From: Strix aluco
Lineage: Eukaryota > Chordata > Aves > Strigiformes > Strigidae
NCBI RefSeq assembly: GCF_031877795.1
Contig: NC_133946.1
Span: 11,259,144 to 11,323,143 of the forward strand
Length of the DNA stretch: 64,000 nucleotides
Direction: 5' to 3'
Every line of letters begins with the position of its first letter. Within the stretch, counting starts at the first letter, position 1. Made by a program: the position numbers and the translations under genes. Below, piece after piece: positions 34,082-46,920 of the stretch. The notes beneath the pieces are model-generated. The model saw nothing but the letters and a program-made list of their open reading frames with translations, did not search any database and was not told where the DNA came from.

Positions 34082-37000
34082 ATGCGGCCCTCGGGGCACC
34101 CCCCTGCCCACCTTGGGGAGGGGGGACTGGGGGGGTTTGACGGGGGGCTGTTCCCCGAGCCCTACGACAGCTTCATGCGCAGCCACCTGCGCTACTATGG
34201 CTACTTCCAAGGTGAGCCCTGGCTACGGCGACGTGGCACCCCCCGGTGCCCCCCCGCCCCCTTTGGGCTGCAGCACTGCTCTCCCCAAGGCCAGAAGATG
34301 GGGGGACAGAAGACCCCTGCGGCCCTGGCGGGCCCCTCCGAGCAGCACCCCGACCCCGGCTGCCTGTGGGGTCCTGGGCAGGAGTTGAGCCGTGAGTGAG
34401 ACCCCGTAGCCCCCCCCCAGCACTGGGAGCTGCCTCCTCTTGGCAACGAGAGCATGGGGTGGGGGAGCCTTCCCCTGCTTTGGAGGGGTGGGTGCTTTTG
34501 GGGGGTGTCCCCACCCCAACCTGACCTCTCCCACATCTCGGTTGGAGGCAGGAGTGCACTGGAACCCCTCTGCAGCCCCTCCTGATCTTCCTGGGGGGCT
34601 GGAGCCAGCCCCCCACCAGCGCACGTCGGCCCCCTCAGCGCGGCACCGTGGGTCCCCGGGAGAGCCACGGGGTCTCTTCGCCCTCCCCTTGGTGCGGGGC
34701 CCCCCACCCGCTCCCCGCTGGCCCATCGAGTGTGAGGTCATCAAGGAGACGATGGAGCACATTGGTGAGGGAGCGCTCCGGCTGGCCCCCTGCCTGCCCC
34801 CTGCGCCAGCCCCCGACCCTGCCCAGAGCACCCATTTGTGCCTCCCCCCCCAGAGTGGGTCCCTCCTGAACCAGAGCCCTTCTGCCAGCCTGCGGGCCCC
34901 AAGCAGGCCCCGGCCCCCCTTGGCGAGGAGCTGGGCACTGTCGTCTACCACCTCCGCCCAGGTAGCAGGGAGCGGGCAGCACCCCTGGGTGCCCCCTTGG
35001 CCTCCCCAGACCCCCATCACTGTCCCTCTGGGCTTCCCCCCGCAGCACCCCGAGGCTTCTGTTTCACCCGCGCTCGGGTTGGGGGGGCCCCGGGGCCCCT
35101 CTCCTCACCAGCAGCCGCCTTAGAGGGGCCCCAGGACACCACACTGCTCTTCGAATCGCGCTTCGAGAGCGGCAACCTCCAAAAAGCTGTCAAGGTGTAA
35201 GAAAAGGGCCAGGGAGGGGGGGACAAGGAGGGGGCAGCGGTGAGGCCGGGAGCCAGAGCATGGCCCGTCCCACCGTGCAGGGGCCCCTACGAGTACGTGC
35301 TGACGCTGCGGCCGGACCTGTACACTGCCAAGCACACCCAATGGTTCTATTTCCGCGTCCAAAACACCCGGCGAGAACCTCTCTACCGCTTCACCATTGC
35401 CAACCTGGCGAAGCCCAAGAGCCTCTACGGCAAGGGCATGCGCCCACTGCTCTACTCCCAGCAGGACGCCCAGAGCCGCGGCATTGGCTGGCGCCGCGTC
35501 GGCACCGACATCCGCTACTACCAGGGTGGTGGTGGCGGGGAGGAACCGGCTGCCTTCTGCCTTTCCTGGACAACACGTTTCCCCCACGACGGCGATACCT
35601 GCTTCTTTGCTCACTCCTACCCCTACACCTACTCCGACCTGCAGCGCTACCTGCGGGCACTGGCGGGCGACCCGGTGCGCTCGCAGTACTGTGCGGTGCG
35701 GGCGCTGTGCCGCAGCTTGGCCGGCAACACCGTCTACTTGCTGACCATCACCAGCCCGGCCGGCGCAGCGGCGGCCAAGCGGGTGGTGGTGCTGAGCGCC
35801 CGCGTGCACCCTGGGGAGAGCGGTGGCTCCTGGGCCATGCGGGGTTTCCTCGATTTCCTCCTCAGCGCCCACCCCGATGCCTGGCTCCTGCGCCGGCTCT
35901 TTGTCTTCAAGGTGGTGCCCATGCTCAACCCTGATGGGGTGGTGGTGGGCAACTCCCGCTGCTCCTTGGCTGGCCGTGACCCCAACAGGGCTTACGGCAC
36001 GGCGCTCCGCGGCTCCTTCCCTGGCGTGTGGCACCTGCGGGCTATGGTCGAGAGGTGAGGTGGCGGGGGGTGACGGGGAGCCGGCAGGACGGTGCCACTC
36101 CCGTGGCGGTGCCAGTGGCCTTATCTTGATGCACGCAGGGTGCTGGCGGAGCGGGAGGTGGTGCTGTACTGCGACTTCCATGGGCACAGCCGGAAGAACA
36201 ACGTCTTCATGTACGGCTGTGACGGCGGCGGGGCTGGACTGCGGCTGCACCAGCGCGTCTTCCCCCTGATGCTGAGCAAAAATACCCCTGACAAGGTGGG
36301 ACGCTCAGAGCCGGGGAACGGCGTCTTCGCCGCGCTTCATGGTGACACCAGACGGTGATGCGGGGCGTCCTGGCGGGGGGATGTGCTGACCCCAGGGCCG
36401 GCCCCAGTTCTCCTTCCCCAGTTGCAAGTTTAAGGTGCAGAAGAGCAAAGCGGGGACGGGCAGGGTCGTCATGTGGCGCATGGGCGTCTCCAACAGCTAC
36501 ACGCTGGAGGCAGCTTTCGGGGGCTCCACGCTGGGTGAGGCGCTGCCGCTGGCCAGGGATGCCGGTGTCGGGGGTGCTGGTGGGCGGGCAGTCCCCGCGT
36601 TGGGATGCTGCCGCTTGTTTTGTTGTCCCTTGTCCCCTCCAGGCGGGAGGAACTCGCACTTCACTGTGGAGGATCTCAAGGCACTGGGCTACCACCTCTG
36701 CGACACCCTGCTCGACTTCTGTGACCCCGATCCAGCCAAGGTGGGCCGGCAGCCCGGACTGCAGCACCCAGGCCAGTCCCGGTGCTAGAGGGAGGCTGCG
36801 GTGACGCTGGCTCCATCCCGCAGTTCCAGCAGTGCCTGGTGGAGGTGGATGTGCTGCTGCGGCAGCGGCTAGGCCGGGAGCTGGGATCTGGCAGCGGCTG
36901 GAGCAATGTCTCCCCTTCGGAGCTTGAGTCCAGGTATGACCCAGCCACACTGCCCCGCTGACCCTGCAGCGCCGGTGGGGGCTGCAGGTGGTTGTCTCCC

Positions 37001-37774
37001 CCACACAGCACCAGCGGCTCCGACAGCTCCGTGTCCGACGGGCCCCCGGCTCCCCTCCACGGGCCAGCCCAGCCGGTGAGTCCCCGGGTGCCGCCATTTT
37101 CGGGGCAGAAGGGACAAAGCGCCAGGGAGGTGCGAGGTGTCAGGGGTGCAGACGCCCCGGCACCGTTTTGCCATCCGGCACAGCTGGAGCAACCGAGGAG
37201 GAAGCGGCTGCGGAGCCGGAGAGCGAGGAATGCCCTGCGCCAGACAAACACTCTCTGCCAGAGCCATGCCAGCGTCCCGGTGAGCCTGGGCCCACCAGCA
37301 CGGTCCACCCTGTCTCAGAGGGGACAGTCCTGCAGGGACACTTGTCCCCGGTGCTGTCCTAGCGGGTATAACCCCTCTTCTGTGACCCTTAAGCCGCCTG
37401 TCCCTGGCACCCGGAGGGGAAGCAGCGTGGCAGGAGAGAAGCCTGGAGCTGGCTGTGGTGTGACCTTTGCCTGCGCAGCGGGAGAGGGAGATGGCCACCA
37501 CCCCGCCGTGGTGATATCTCAGCCAGACAGTGGCACAAGTGCAGCGTCGCACTGCCAGTCACCGCTGAGCACCCACCACCCCCGTGTCACTGGTGATTCC
37601 TCGCAGGATACAGCCCCGGGAGCTGAAATGGGGCTGTTGCAGCAGCGGCGCGAGCAGCCGGGAGGGCAGGCAGCTGCTGCCCGTAGGCACAGGGTCCGGC
37701 CCCGCCTCACTGGCCCCAGCAGGTCCTGGCCATCCGCCACTGCCGCACGCTGCTGCGCCTGTGCTCGGGATTAA
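34082..37774 (+). CDS. AGBL2: AGBL2, cytosolic carboxypeptidase 2 (tubulin deglutamylase/detyrosinase family, M14)
   Basis: CCP2 is a zinc carboxypeptidase acting on tubulin C-terminal tails, associated with centrioles and cilia. Exons: 34082-34211, 34290-34391, 34552-34764, 34854-34961, 35046-35196, 35281-36054, 36139-36295, 36408-36534, 36643-36740, 36824-36933, then 37009-37774 read as one terminal exon (about 868 aa; human about 902). The start peptide [17 protein letters not shown] matches human PDPYEDFMYRHLQYYGYF. The N domain includes [13 protein letters not shown] and [16 protein letters not shown]. Zinc ligands sit in ARVHPGES (His, Glu) and [12 protein letters not shown] (His); the likely catalytic Glu is in [14 protein letters not shown]. 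Donors at 37076 and 37280 and an acceptor at 37183 offer an alternative spliced tail (37184-37279), but the frame stays open through both, and SSQDTAPG near the end resembles the human C-terminal region. The N-terminal acceptor at 34290 was chosen by phase. The catalytic region is certain; the tail is less so. Confidence 0.93.
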
Positions 37775-37775
37775 A
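37770..37775 (+). terminator. Candidate AGBL2 poly(A) signal overlapping the stop codon
   Basis: ATTAAA at 37770-37775 contains the TAA stop (37772-37774) of the long terminal exon. GT-rich sequence (CTCTGTGTGGTG) follows about 20 nt downstream. If used, the 3' UTR would be about 15-20 nt. Confidence 0.5.
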
Positions 37776-37890
37776 GGCAGTGCCGTGGCCAGGCCTCTGT
37801 GTGGTGACGCCTGTTTTCATCGTGCCGTCGCTGCCCAGGGGCTTCCCCGTGGCCCCCAGCCCTCCAGCCTGCCCAGAGGCTGTTGCCACC

Positions 37891-38124
37891 CAGGCCCTGC
37901 CACCATGGCAGTGCCTCAGGCCCTGCAGGCTCTCTCACCATGGTGTTATGTCAGGCCCTGTTGCCATGATGTCACCTCAGGCCCCCTTACCATGACATCA
38001 CATCAGGCCTGCAGGCCACAGAGAGGCCTCAGGCCCCACTGGTGCCGCAGGCCCTGTTACCATGGCGACACCTCAGGCCCTGCAGGCCGCAGTGACGCCT
38101 CGGGCCCCGTCGCCACGGTGACGG
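37891..38124. repeat. 26-bp minisatellite with X-box-like palindromes between AGBL2 and MTCH2
   Basis: About nine units of CAGGCCCTG followed by a segment like TTACCATGGCGACACCT. Several units carry imperfect X-box (RFX) palindromes: GTTGCCATGATGTC (37960-37973), GTTACCATGGCGAC (38056-38069) and GTCGCCACGGTGAC (38109-38122). A further GTTGCCACGGCGAC lies just outside at 38152-38165. The array fills the middle of the 0.5-kb spacer. Confidence 0.8.
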
Positions 38125-38165
38125 ACCCCCCAGCCCCCCCGCCGCCCCTTCGTTGCCACGGCGAC

Positions 38166-38281
38166 CCAGCCGGGACTCACCCTTCTGGCCGGAAGTGGCC
38201 TGAGGGCGCGCCGGAAGTACCGGGGAGCGGAAGCGGAAGCGGCGGCGGTGTCCTTCTGGGCCGTGACGCCGGGGCGGCACC
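38166..38281 (+). promoter_or_regulatory. MTCH2 promoter with paired ETS sites
   Basis: GC-rich, TATA-less DNA upstream of the MTCH2 start. Two CCGGAAGT motifs (38189-38196 and 38211-38218) and following CGGAAGCGGAAGCGG repeats match the ETS/GABP (NRF-2) consensus, common in nuclear genes for mitochondrial proteins. Use is inferred. Confidence 0.65.
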
Positions 38282-41200
38282 ATGGCAGACGCGGCCTCGC
38301 AGGTGCTGCTGGGCTCGGGGCTGACCGTGCTCTCGCAGCCCCTCATGTACGTGAAGGTGCTGGTGCAGGTAAGGGGGGGGGGCCGGTAACGGTGAGTTGC
38401 GGGGGGGGCGGCACCGGGCCCGGTACCGGCTGCAGGCTGCCTGTTCCCGCCGCAGGTGGGCTACGAGCCGCTGCCGCCCACCCTGGGGAGGAACATTTTC
38501 GGGCGCCAGGTCTACCAACTGCCCGGCCTCTTTGCTTACGGTGAGTCTGCCCCGGCGGTGCGATTTCCCTGTGTCCCCCCCGCCCCGCGGGGCCGCTGGT
38601 TCCGTGGGGATCCCCCATGGAAAACCGAGGGGGACGGTCCTGTGTGGCCTGAACGGGTCCCCGCTGTCCCCAGCCAAGCACATCGTGAAGGTCGATGGAA
38701 GAGCGGGACTCTTCAAGGGCCTCACCCCCCGCCTCTGCTCCAGCGCCATCGGCACCGTCGTGCACAGCAAAGTGCTGCAGGTACGGGGGGGGGACACAAA
38801 CACACAGGGACACGTCCAGGGGTGGTGGCGGGGGGCTCTGCCGCTGGGAGCTGGGGACGCAAAGACCCCGTGTCACGCTGCTTCGGTGGGGCTGGCACTG
38901 GCAGAGCCTCCCCTGTTCTCCATGGCTGCACTGACCCTGCCCTTTGCTCCCCAGCGGTACCAGGAGGCCGAGCAAGCTGAGGTAAGTGTGAGGCTGCTTC
39001 CCCCTGGTGAATCCTCCCTCGCCATCTCTCCTTCCTTTCCCCTCTCACTCCCTCCTTCCCGTCTGCCCCCGCAGCTGCGGGTGCTGGGGAGGGAGCAGGG
39101 CCTTTTGGGGGGCTGTTCCCCCCCTGATGCTTCTTTCTCTCTCCAGCCAGGAGCCAGCAAGAAGGAGCCCGTGTCCTCGCTGGAGCAGGTCCTTAAGGAG
39201 GTGAGGAAAAGGAGGAGGAGGGTGCTGGGGTCCACTCAGGTGGGAGAGGAGCTCGGTACAACACCAGCACCGCCGGGCTCTCTGCTTCCCCCTCCCCCTG
39301 ACACCCTATTTCTCCCCAGACCTCCCGAGAGATGGTCGCTCGCTCTGCCGCCACGCTCATCACCCACCCCTTTCACGGTAGGTGCCCCCCCGACCCCCCC
39401 CCACGCCACCCCATAGCCGGTGTGTGGGCCCAGGGACCCGGGTGACACCCTGGAACGTCCCCATGTCCCTCCCTGACCCCCACGCTGCCTGTCTCTGCCC
39501 GCAGTGATCACCCTGCGCTGCATGGTGCAGTTCATTGGCCGCGAGACCAAGTACAGGTATGGGGTGGGGGGGCTGGGGCTGCTGCAGTGAGGGGGGGCTG
39601 CCTGTCTGTGGGGTGCCCCCTCTGACCACGCTCTCCTCTTCATCCCCGCCGCAGTGGGACACTAAGCGCCTTCGCCACTATTTACCGAGAAGAGGGTGTC
39701 CTGGGCTTCTTCGCGTAAGTGTTGATAACCGGCATCTTGGGGCGGGAGGGGGCACAGTGGGGTGTCTCTCCAAAATCCGCGGGTGTTGCTCCTCGCTCCG
39801 TCGCTGCAGCTCTGCTCTGCGCTGGCCTCGGGGTGCACAGTTTCCTGTTCTCCCCTCCCTGGGGGGCTTCCTGGCGCTGATCCGGCAAGCTGCCACCTTA
39901 TAGCCACCGGCCTTGGGTTGTGTGGGTGACATCTAGTGCCTGGGGACATTAAAAAAGAGCAAAGATTTAGTAGCCATTCTCTGGAAGCACCGGCTGGGGG
40001 GTGTTTTGGGTCCCCCTAGCAGCTCCTCTCTGTCAGCCTTTGAGCATCCCCATTCCCAGAGCCAGGGGTTCCCCCTTTGGAGGAACAGCCGCTCCCAAAC
40101 GGCTTTTCCCTGTCTCTCCGCACGGCCGGATCCGGGTCTGCCCTGGGCTCATGTTCCCGTTGCCTCTTTTCTTTCAGCGGCCTCATCCCCCGGCTCCTTG
40201 GGGACATCCTTTCACTCTGGCTCTGCAACATGCTGGCCTACCTCATCAACACGTACGCGCTGGAAAACGGGGTACGGGCTCCGTGCCCTGTTTGGGGGGG
40301 GGCGGGTGCTGGGGGAGGCATGGTGACACTGATGGCGCTGAAGGACAGGGGAGGCTCAAGGGACAGTCCAGGGTCACACTTTGGGGTGGCAGCATGGCTC
40401 TGGAGGGGGTTGAAGATGACTCTTTTTTTTTCTCCCACAGGTCTCAACTATGACTGAGATGAAGAGCTACTCACAGGCGGTCACTGGAGTGAGTACAGCC
40501 CACGTGCGCGCACGTGTGTGTGTACACCCACATGCGTGACCTGCGGGCAGGGAGAAGAGAATTGAATCCTCTTTCCCTGGGGAAACGGTGTGTCCCTGTA
40601 ATCCTGCCTGTCCTGCAGCTGCTGGGATGCTCCGGAAGGATCAGCCCGCAGGGGAGGGAATACTCCGGGGAGGAGATGCGGGACCCTGCGTGCCCGTGGG
40701 CTTACGGCTTTGGCCTTTCCTCCGCGGAGCCTGGCCCCGTGTGAAGCCTGCGGGAAAGGGCATCCTCCTGGGGGTTCCCTGGGTATCTTTTTGGGGTTCG
40801 TTCTCTCCCAGGGGAGATCCCTGCAGGGGCCGCTGCCGACCAGCCCTGCTCTCCCTTGCAGTTTTTCGCCAGCATGCTGACCTACCCCTTCGTGCTGGTC
40901 TCCAACCTGATGGCTGTTAATAACTGCGGGTGAGTCTGCAGCCGCCCCGGGGCAGGGCTGGTGTGGGTGACAACCGTGTCCTTCTGTGCGTAACAACCGT
41001 GTTCCTCTGCGCCTGATCAGCTCCCGGTTAGCAACAAGGTTTTAAACTCCTGCTGGGGTTGATCCCTCAGTGGTAGCACTGCGGTGGGGGGGAGCCTGGC
41101 CTTGAAAGGGCCATTTTGGGGTTCAGCCCAGCGCGGAGCTGCGGAGGGGATGGGTCCTACCCCACCAGCTTGGCCCTGGGTGGAAATAATTCCCCGTGGG

Positions 41201-41527
41201 TCTCCTCTCCCTCCCCCAGGCTGGCCGGGGGCCTCCTACCCTACGCACCCACCTACTCCTCCTGGCTGGACTGCTGGGGTCAGCTACACAGGGAGGTAAG
41301 TAGCCGTAGCCAGGCAGTGCCGGGATGCCGCCTGGCCACCGAGAAAAGGCGGGTGGGAGGCCTGTGGGGTTTGGGGCGGGCTGCAGCGGGGCTCGGGGTA
41401 GCCCTGACTCACCCTCCGGTCGCCATCTTCCCACTTCCAGGGCAACATGAGCCGAGGGAACAGCCTGTTTTTCCGCAAGGTGCCCGCAGGGAAGCGATAC
41501 GTGTGGGAGGAGAGGAGGTTTCGCTGA
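38282..41527 (+). CDS. MTCH2: MTCH2, mitochondrial carrier homolog 2 (outer-membrane insertase/BID receptor)
   Basis: MTCH2 is a divergent SLC25-type protein of the mitochondrial outer membrane, reported to insert alpha-helical membrane proteins and to recruit tBID. Thirteen exons give 300 aa (human 303): 38282-38368, 38456-38540, 38674-38780, 38955-38981, 39147-39200, 39320-39377, 39505-39556, 39655-39714, 40178-40271, 40441-40488, 40862-40929, 41220-41295, 41441-41527. The start MADAASQVLLGSGLTVLSQP, the carrier-like repeats GRAGLFKGLTPRL and GVLGFFAGLIPRLLGD, and the end GKRYVWEERRFR are all typical. The fourth exon is a 27-nt microexon (RYQEAEQAE). Degenerate carrier signatures are normal for this family. 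No canonical AATAAA was seen just downstream. Confidence 0.97.
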
Positions 41528-42183
41528 AGCTGGAGCCAAGAGGGGAGTTGTGAAGCCGATGTGGGGCTCTGCAGACAAAGAATTATGAGAGAGTGGTGAT
41601 TTCTATACAGTTTTTTTAAAATCATTTAATGCTGAGAGATGAACGTGGACGTCTGAGAGTGTCTGTCGTGGGGCTGGGGGCTTCCTGGGGGTTGCTGGCC
41701 CTTGTCCAGCATTCCTTCCCCGATCCAACCACCTTAGCAATGTCCCTGTATTCCCTACATATTCCCTGTATTCCCTGTTCTTCACTCGACCCCAACACAG
41801 CACACTGGATCCGTCCCACGAGCCATCATCCCAGCTGTCCTTCTGTCCCCCCTTCTTTTAAAGACCGGTTGTACCAGTGTCACAGTCCAACTAGCTGAGG
41901 GGCTGCCGCCAGCCTGGGTGGGGTTGGAGGTGGCTTGTTAATGGCTGTGGCTAATTGTGGAGTGGTGGCAGAGCCCTGGGAGGAGACCGCAGTCGGGCGT
42001 GCCTCAGTTTCCCCTCCCTCTCGGGGCTGTAGCAGTGGGGGTGGAGATCAGATCGATCCCAGCGTCGGCGGTTTCTGGGCGCAGCACCCATGGGGGTGTC
42101 ACAGCACCTCCGGGCATGAGGGGACAGGCGGCTGATGACAGGGGGAGGGATGGTGACATGGCTGGGCTGTGAAAAGAGGGGGG
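41528..42183 (+). other. MTCH2 3' region and start of spacer
   Basis: Presumed 3' UTR and intergenic DNA. It contains an A/T-rich segment (TTTTTTTAAAATCATTTAATG near 41610) that might direct 3'-end formation, and a short repeat of ATTCCCTGTATTCCCT near 41750. No exon of a further gene was recognised. Confidence 0.4.
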
Positions 42184-42634
42184 CGAGGGGTTGCACACGC
42201 GGCGGGGTGGTTGCACACCCAGGGACAGGGTTGTGCACCTGGGGGGGAAGGTGCTTGCACACCCTGCAGGAGGGTTGCACAGCTGGAGAGGGGGTCACAC
42301 ACCTGGTGGGAGGGCTGCACACCCAGACAAGAGGTTATTGCACATGTGGGAGGGTACAAAGCTGGGTGGTGGGTTGCACACCTGCCAGGGGTTGTTCCAC
42401 ACTCGGTGTGGTTGTTGCACACCTGGTGGGGGCTGTTGCACACCCAGCAAAAGGGTTGCATGGCTGGAGCTGGGCTTGCACACCTGGCAGGGGTGGTTGC
42501 ACACCTGATGGGGTTGTTGCACACCCAGCAAAAGAGTTGCATGGTTGGAGCCGGGCTTGCACACCCTTTGGGGGTAGGTTGCCCACCCAGCAGAGGTGGT
42601 TGCCCACCCAGGGAGAGGGTTGCACACCCGGCGG
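42184..42634. repeat. GGTTGCACACC minisatellite upstream of NUDT8
   Basis: About 17-18 units of roughly 26 bp share the core GTTGCACACCTGG or GTTGCACACCCAG. Within it an 80-bp higher-order block, beginning TTGTTGCACACCCAGCAAAA, occurs twice in succession (near 42434 and 42514). The array ends about 110 bp before the NUDT8 start codon. Confidence 0.9.
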
Positions 42635-42746
42635 AGGCGTTGCGCCCCGGGCGGGGCCGTCCCACAGCCGTTGTAGGCGGAGCCGGGGGCGGTCGGTCCC
42701 GGATGTCCTTCCCCCCCCCCCCCCGCCCCTCTCCAGGGCCAGCGTC

Positions 42747-44080
42747 ATGGCGGAGCCGGGGACGGGCGGCGGCGGGGGGGGGTTGTTGAGCAGCGGGAGC
42801 GAGCGGCGGTGCCGGGCGCGGCTGGCGGCGGGGGGGCGGCGGGGGACGGCGGCCGCGGCGGCGGCGGCGGTGCTGGTGCCGCTGTGCTCGGTGCGGGGCC
42901 GCCCCGCGCTGCTCTTCACGCTGCGCTCCCGCCGCCTGGGCGGGCCCCACAGCGGTGACGTCAGGTACCGGCGGCAGGGAGAGAGTACCGGGACCGACAC
43001 CCCCCCTTCCCCCCCGCCATGACGGTGCTATTGTCTCTTGCAGTTTCCCCGGGGGGCGGCGGGATCCGGGGGACGGTGACTCGGTGGCCACGGCGCTGCG
43101 GGAAACGCGGGAGGAGCTGGGGCTGGCGCTGGGACCCCCGAGCGTCTGGGGACAGCTACGGGCGCTGCCCGACCTGGTACCGGGTGACAAGGACAGGGGG
43201 ACGCGGCGGGGGGGGGGGGAGCGGAGTGGCTGGGGACACCCAGGACACAAGGGCAGGGTAGCAGGGACACGGGTGACAAGGGTTCAGGGGGACAGAGACA
43301 CGGATGACAAGGACAACTGGGGGACAGGGACACGGGTGACAAGGGTTTGAGGGACCAAGGACATGAGTGACAAGGGTTCAGGGGGACAGCGACATGGGTG
43401 ACAAAGGTTCAGGGGGACAGAGACATGGGTGACAAGGGTTTGAGGGGCCAAGGACACGGGTGACAAGGGTTCAGGGGGACAGGGACATGGGTGACAAGGG
43501 TTTGAGGGGACAAGGACACAGGGCGCTGGCTGCAGGCCTGTTGGGTGACAGGCAATGGATGTCTGGGGGTTAAGGTGGGCGGGTGATACTCTAGGGAGGG
43601 GTTGTCACCCTGTCCCTGTCTGATACACCTCCCAGCAGGGACAGATGGTGGCCCCCGTGGTGGCCAACCTGGGGCCCCTGGAGGACTTGACGCTGACCCC
43701 CAACCCCGATGAGGTGGGTGACCCCGCACCGGCCGCGTCCCCTCCCTGGGATGCTCAACCCCTTTCCCGGTGACACCAACAGTCCCAGTCACCCCCTTCC
43801 TCGGTGACACTGACAGTCTCGGTCACCCCCTTGCCGCCTGTATTGGCAGGTGGAGGAGGTCTTCACCATGCCCCTGGCTCACCTCCTGCGGGAGGAGAAC
43901 CAGGGCTACACCCACTTCCGCACTGCCGGCCGCTACAGCTACACCCTGCCCGTCTTCCTCAACGGCCCCCACAAGGTGTGGGGGCTGACGGCCATCATCA
44001 CCGAGCTCACCCTGGAGCTGCTGGCACCTGACCACTATCGCCTGAAAACCCACGCGCCACGCCGCAGCTCCACGGTCTGA
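42747..44080 (+). CDS. NUDT8: NUDT8, mitochondrial-type Nudix hydrolase (CoA diphosphatase family)
   Basis: NUDT8 hydrolyses CoA and its derivatives, in mammals in mitochondria. Four exons give 219 aa: 42747-42964, 43044-43176, 43636-43713, 43850-44080. The first exon has a Gly/Ala-rich lead, then VLVPLCSVRG and LLFTLRS as in human NUDT8. The Nudix box is visible as FPGG (residues 74-77) and RETREELGL (residues 92-100), with the same one-residue spacing departure from the GX5EX7 half as the human protein. The last exon encodes EENQGYTHF and YTLPVFLNGPHKVWGLTA, matching human closely. The third exon has a NAGNAG acceptor (43636 or 43639). It converges with NDUFV1, as in human. The start codon is the first ATG in frame after a GC-rich leader. 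Confidence 0.94.
43183..43520. repeat. Minisatellite in NUDT8 intron 2
   Basis: Roughly ten units of about 31 bp of the form GACAAGGGTTCAGGGGGACA followed by GGGACACGGGT fill most of the intron between exons 43044-43176 and 43636-43713. Confidence 0.9.
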
Positions 44081-44571
44081 CGCGGGAGGGGACAGGGTGG
44101 CTCCCAGCCTCTTTTTTTTGGGGGGGGGGGGGGGGGGTGTGTGTACAGGCGGAGCTCTCCCCAGCTTGTTTTCATCTGCCTGTAGCCCAGCCTCGCCACA
44201 CAGGCAAGGAAGGGGCTGCGGTGGGGAAACTACACCGACCCCCTCGCTGTTGGTACTGCTGCCTATGGGTGATGTCACCCGCTGTGATTGAGTAAAAAAA
44301 AAGCAACGTTTGGATCCACTTGTGCCACAGCCTCCAAGTCATGGAGCGTGGGGTCTCATGAAAAGCCACGATCCCCCCTCTGGGGGGATCCAGACCGTGG
44401 CTGCGTGATCCCCCAATCCCTAGGGATCCCCCTGATCCCTGGGGATCCCCTGCTTCCAGGGACACAGGACCCAGAGCCACCCCCCACCGCGACCGTTCCT
44501 TCCCACCATTTTCTATCTGCCACTTGCTCCTGCCCCTCTCCAGCAAAGAGGAGCCCGTCAGCACAGCAGCG
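44081..44571 (+). other. Convergent 3' ends of NUDT8 and NDUFV1
   Basis: This holds an 18-nt G homopolymer (44120-44137) followed by a short GT run, and AGTAAA (44291-44296) before an A-run, which may serve as a weak NUDT8 poly(A) signal. No coding feature was seen. Confidence 0.4.
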
Positions 44572-44577
44572 TTTAAT
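44572..44577 (-). terminator. NDUFV1 poly(A) signal
   Basis: ATTAAA on the minus strand about 125 nt after the NDUFV1 stop, implying a short 3' UTR. Confidence 0.7.
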
Positions 44578-44699
44578 GAGGACCCCTCAACGCAGCCCCA
44601 GAACCTGCTGCGAGAAGCCCCCCACCCCCAAGAAGCCCCCCTCCAGCAGGAAACGGCAGGGCCACTGCCACCAGCAGCCCTTGCTCTGTTGCTGGCTCC

Positions 44700-46920
<2,221 letters not shown>

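Noticed and set aside
34274-34391. Earlier acceptor for AGBL2 exon 2 at 34274
   Set aside because: It gives the wrong phase for the next exon; the acceptor at 34290 joins both neighbours in frame.
35120-36250. 376-aa open frame on the minus strand
   Set aside because: It is the antisense shadow of AGBL2 exons 35281-36054 and 36139-36295. High third-position GC in the real frame removes stops on the other strand.
42956-42963. TGACGTCA at the end of NUDT8 exon 1
   Set aside because: It lies in coding sequence (GDVS) at the splice donor and matches the human peptide, so coding constraint explains it; a CRE role is not supported.
42099-43250. 383-aa minus-strand frame, and a 295-aa plus-strand frame from 42135
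   Set aside because: Both run through the GTTGCACACC minisatellite and then into the NUDT8 first exon; the repeated peptide units come from the array.
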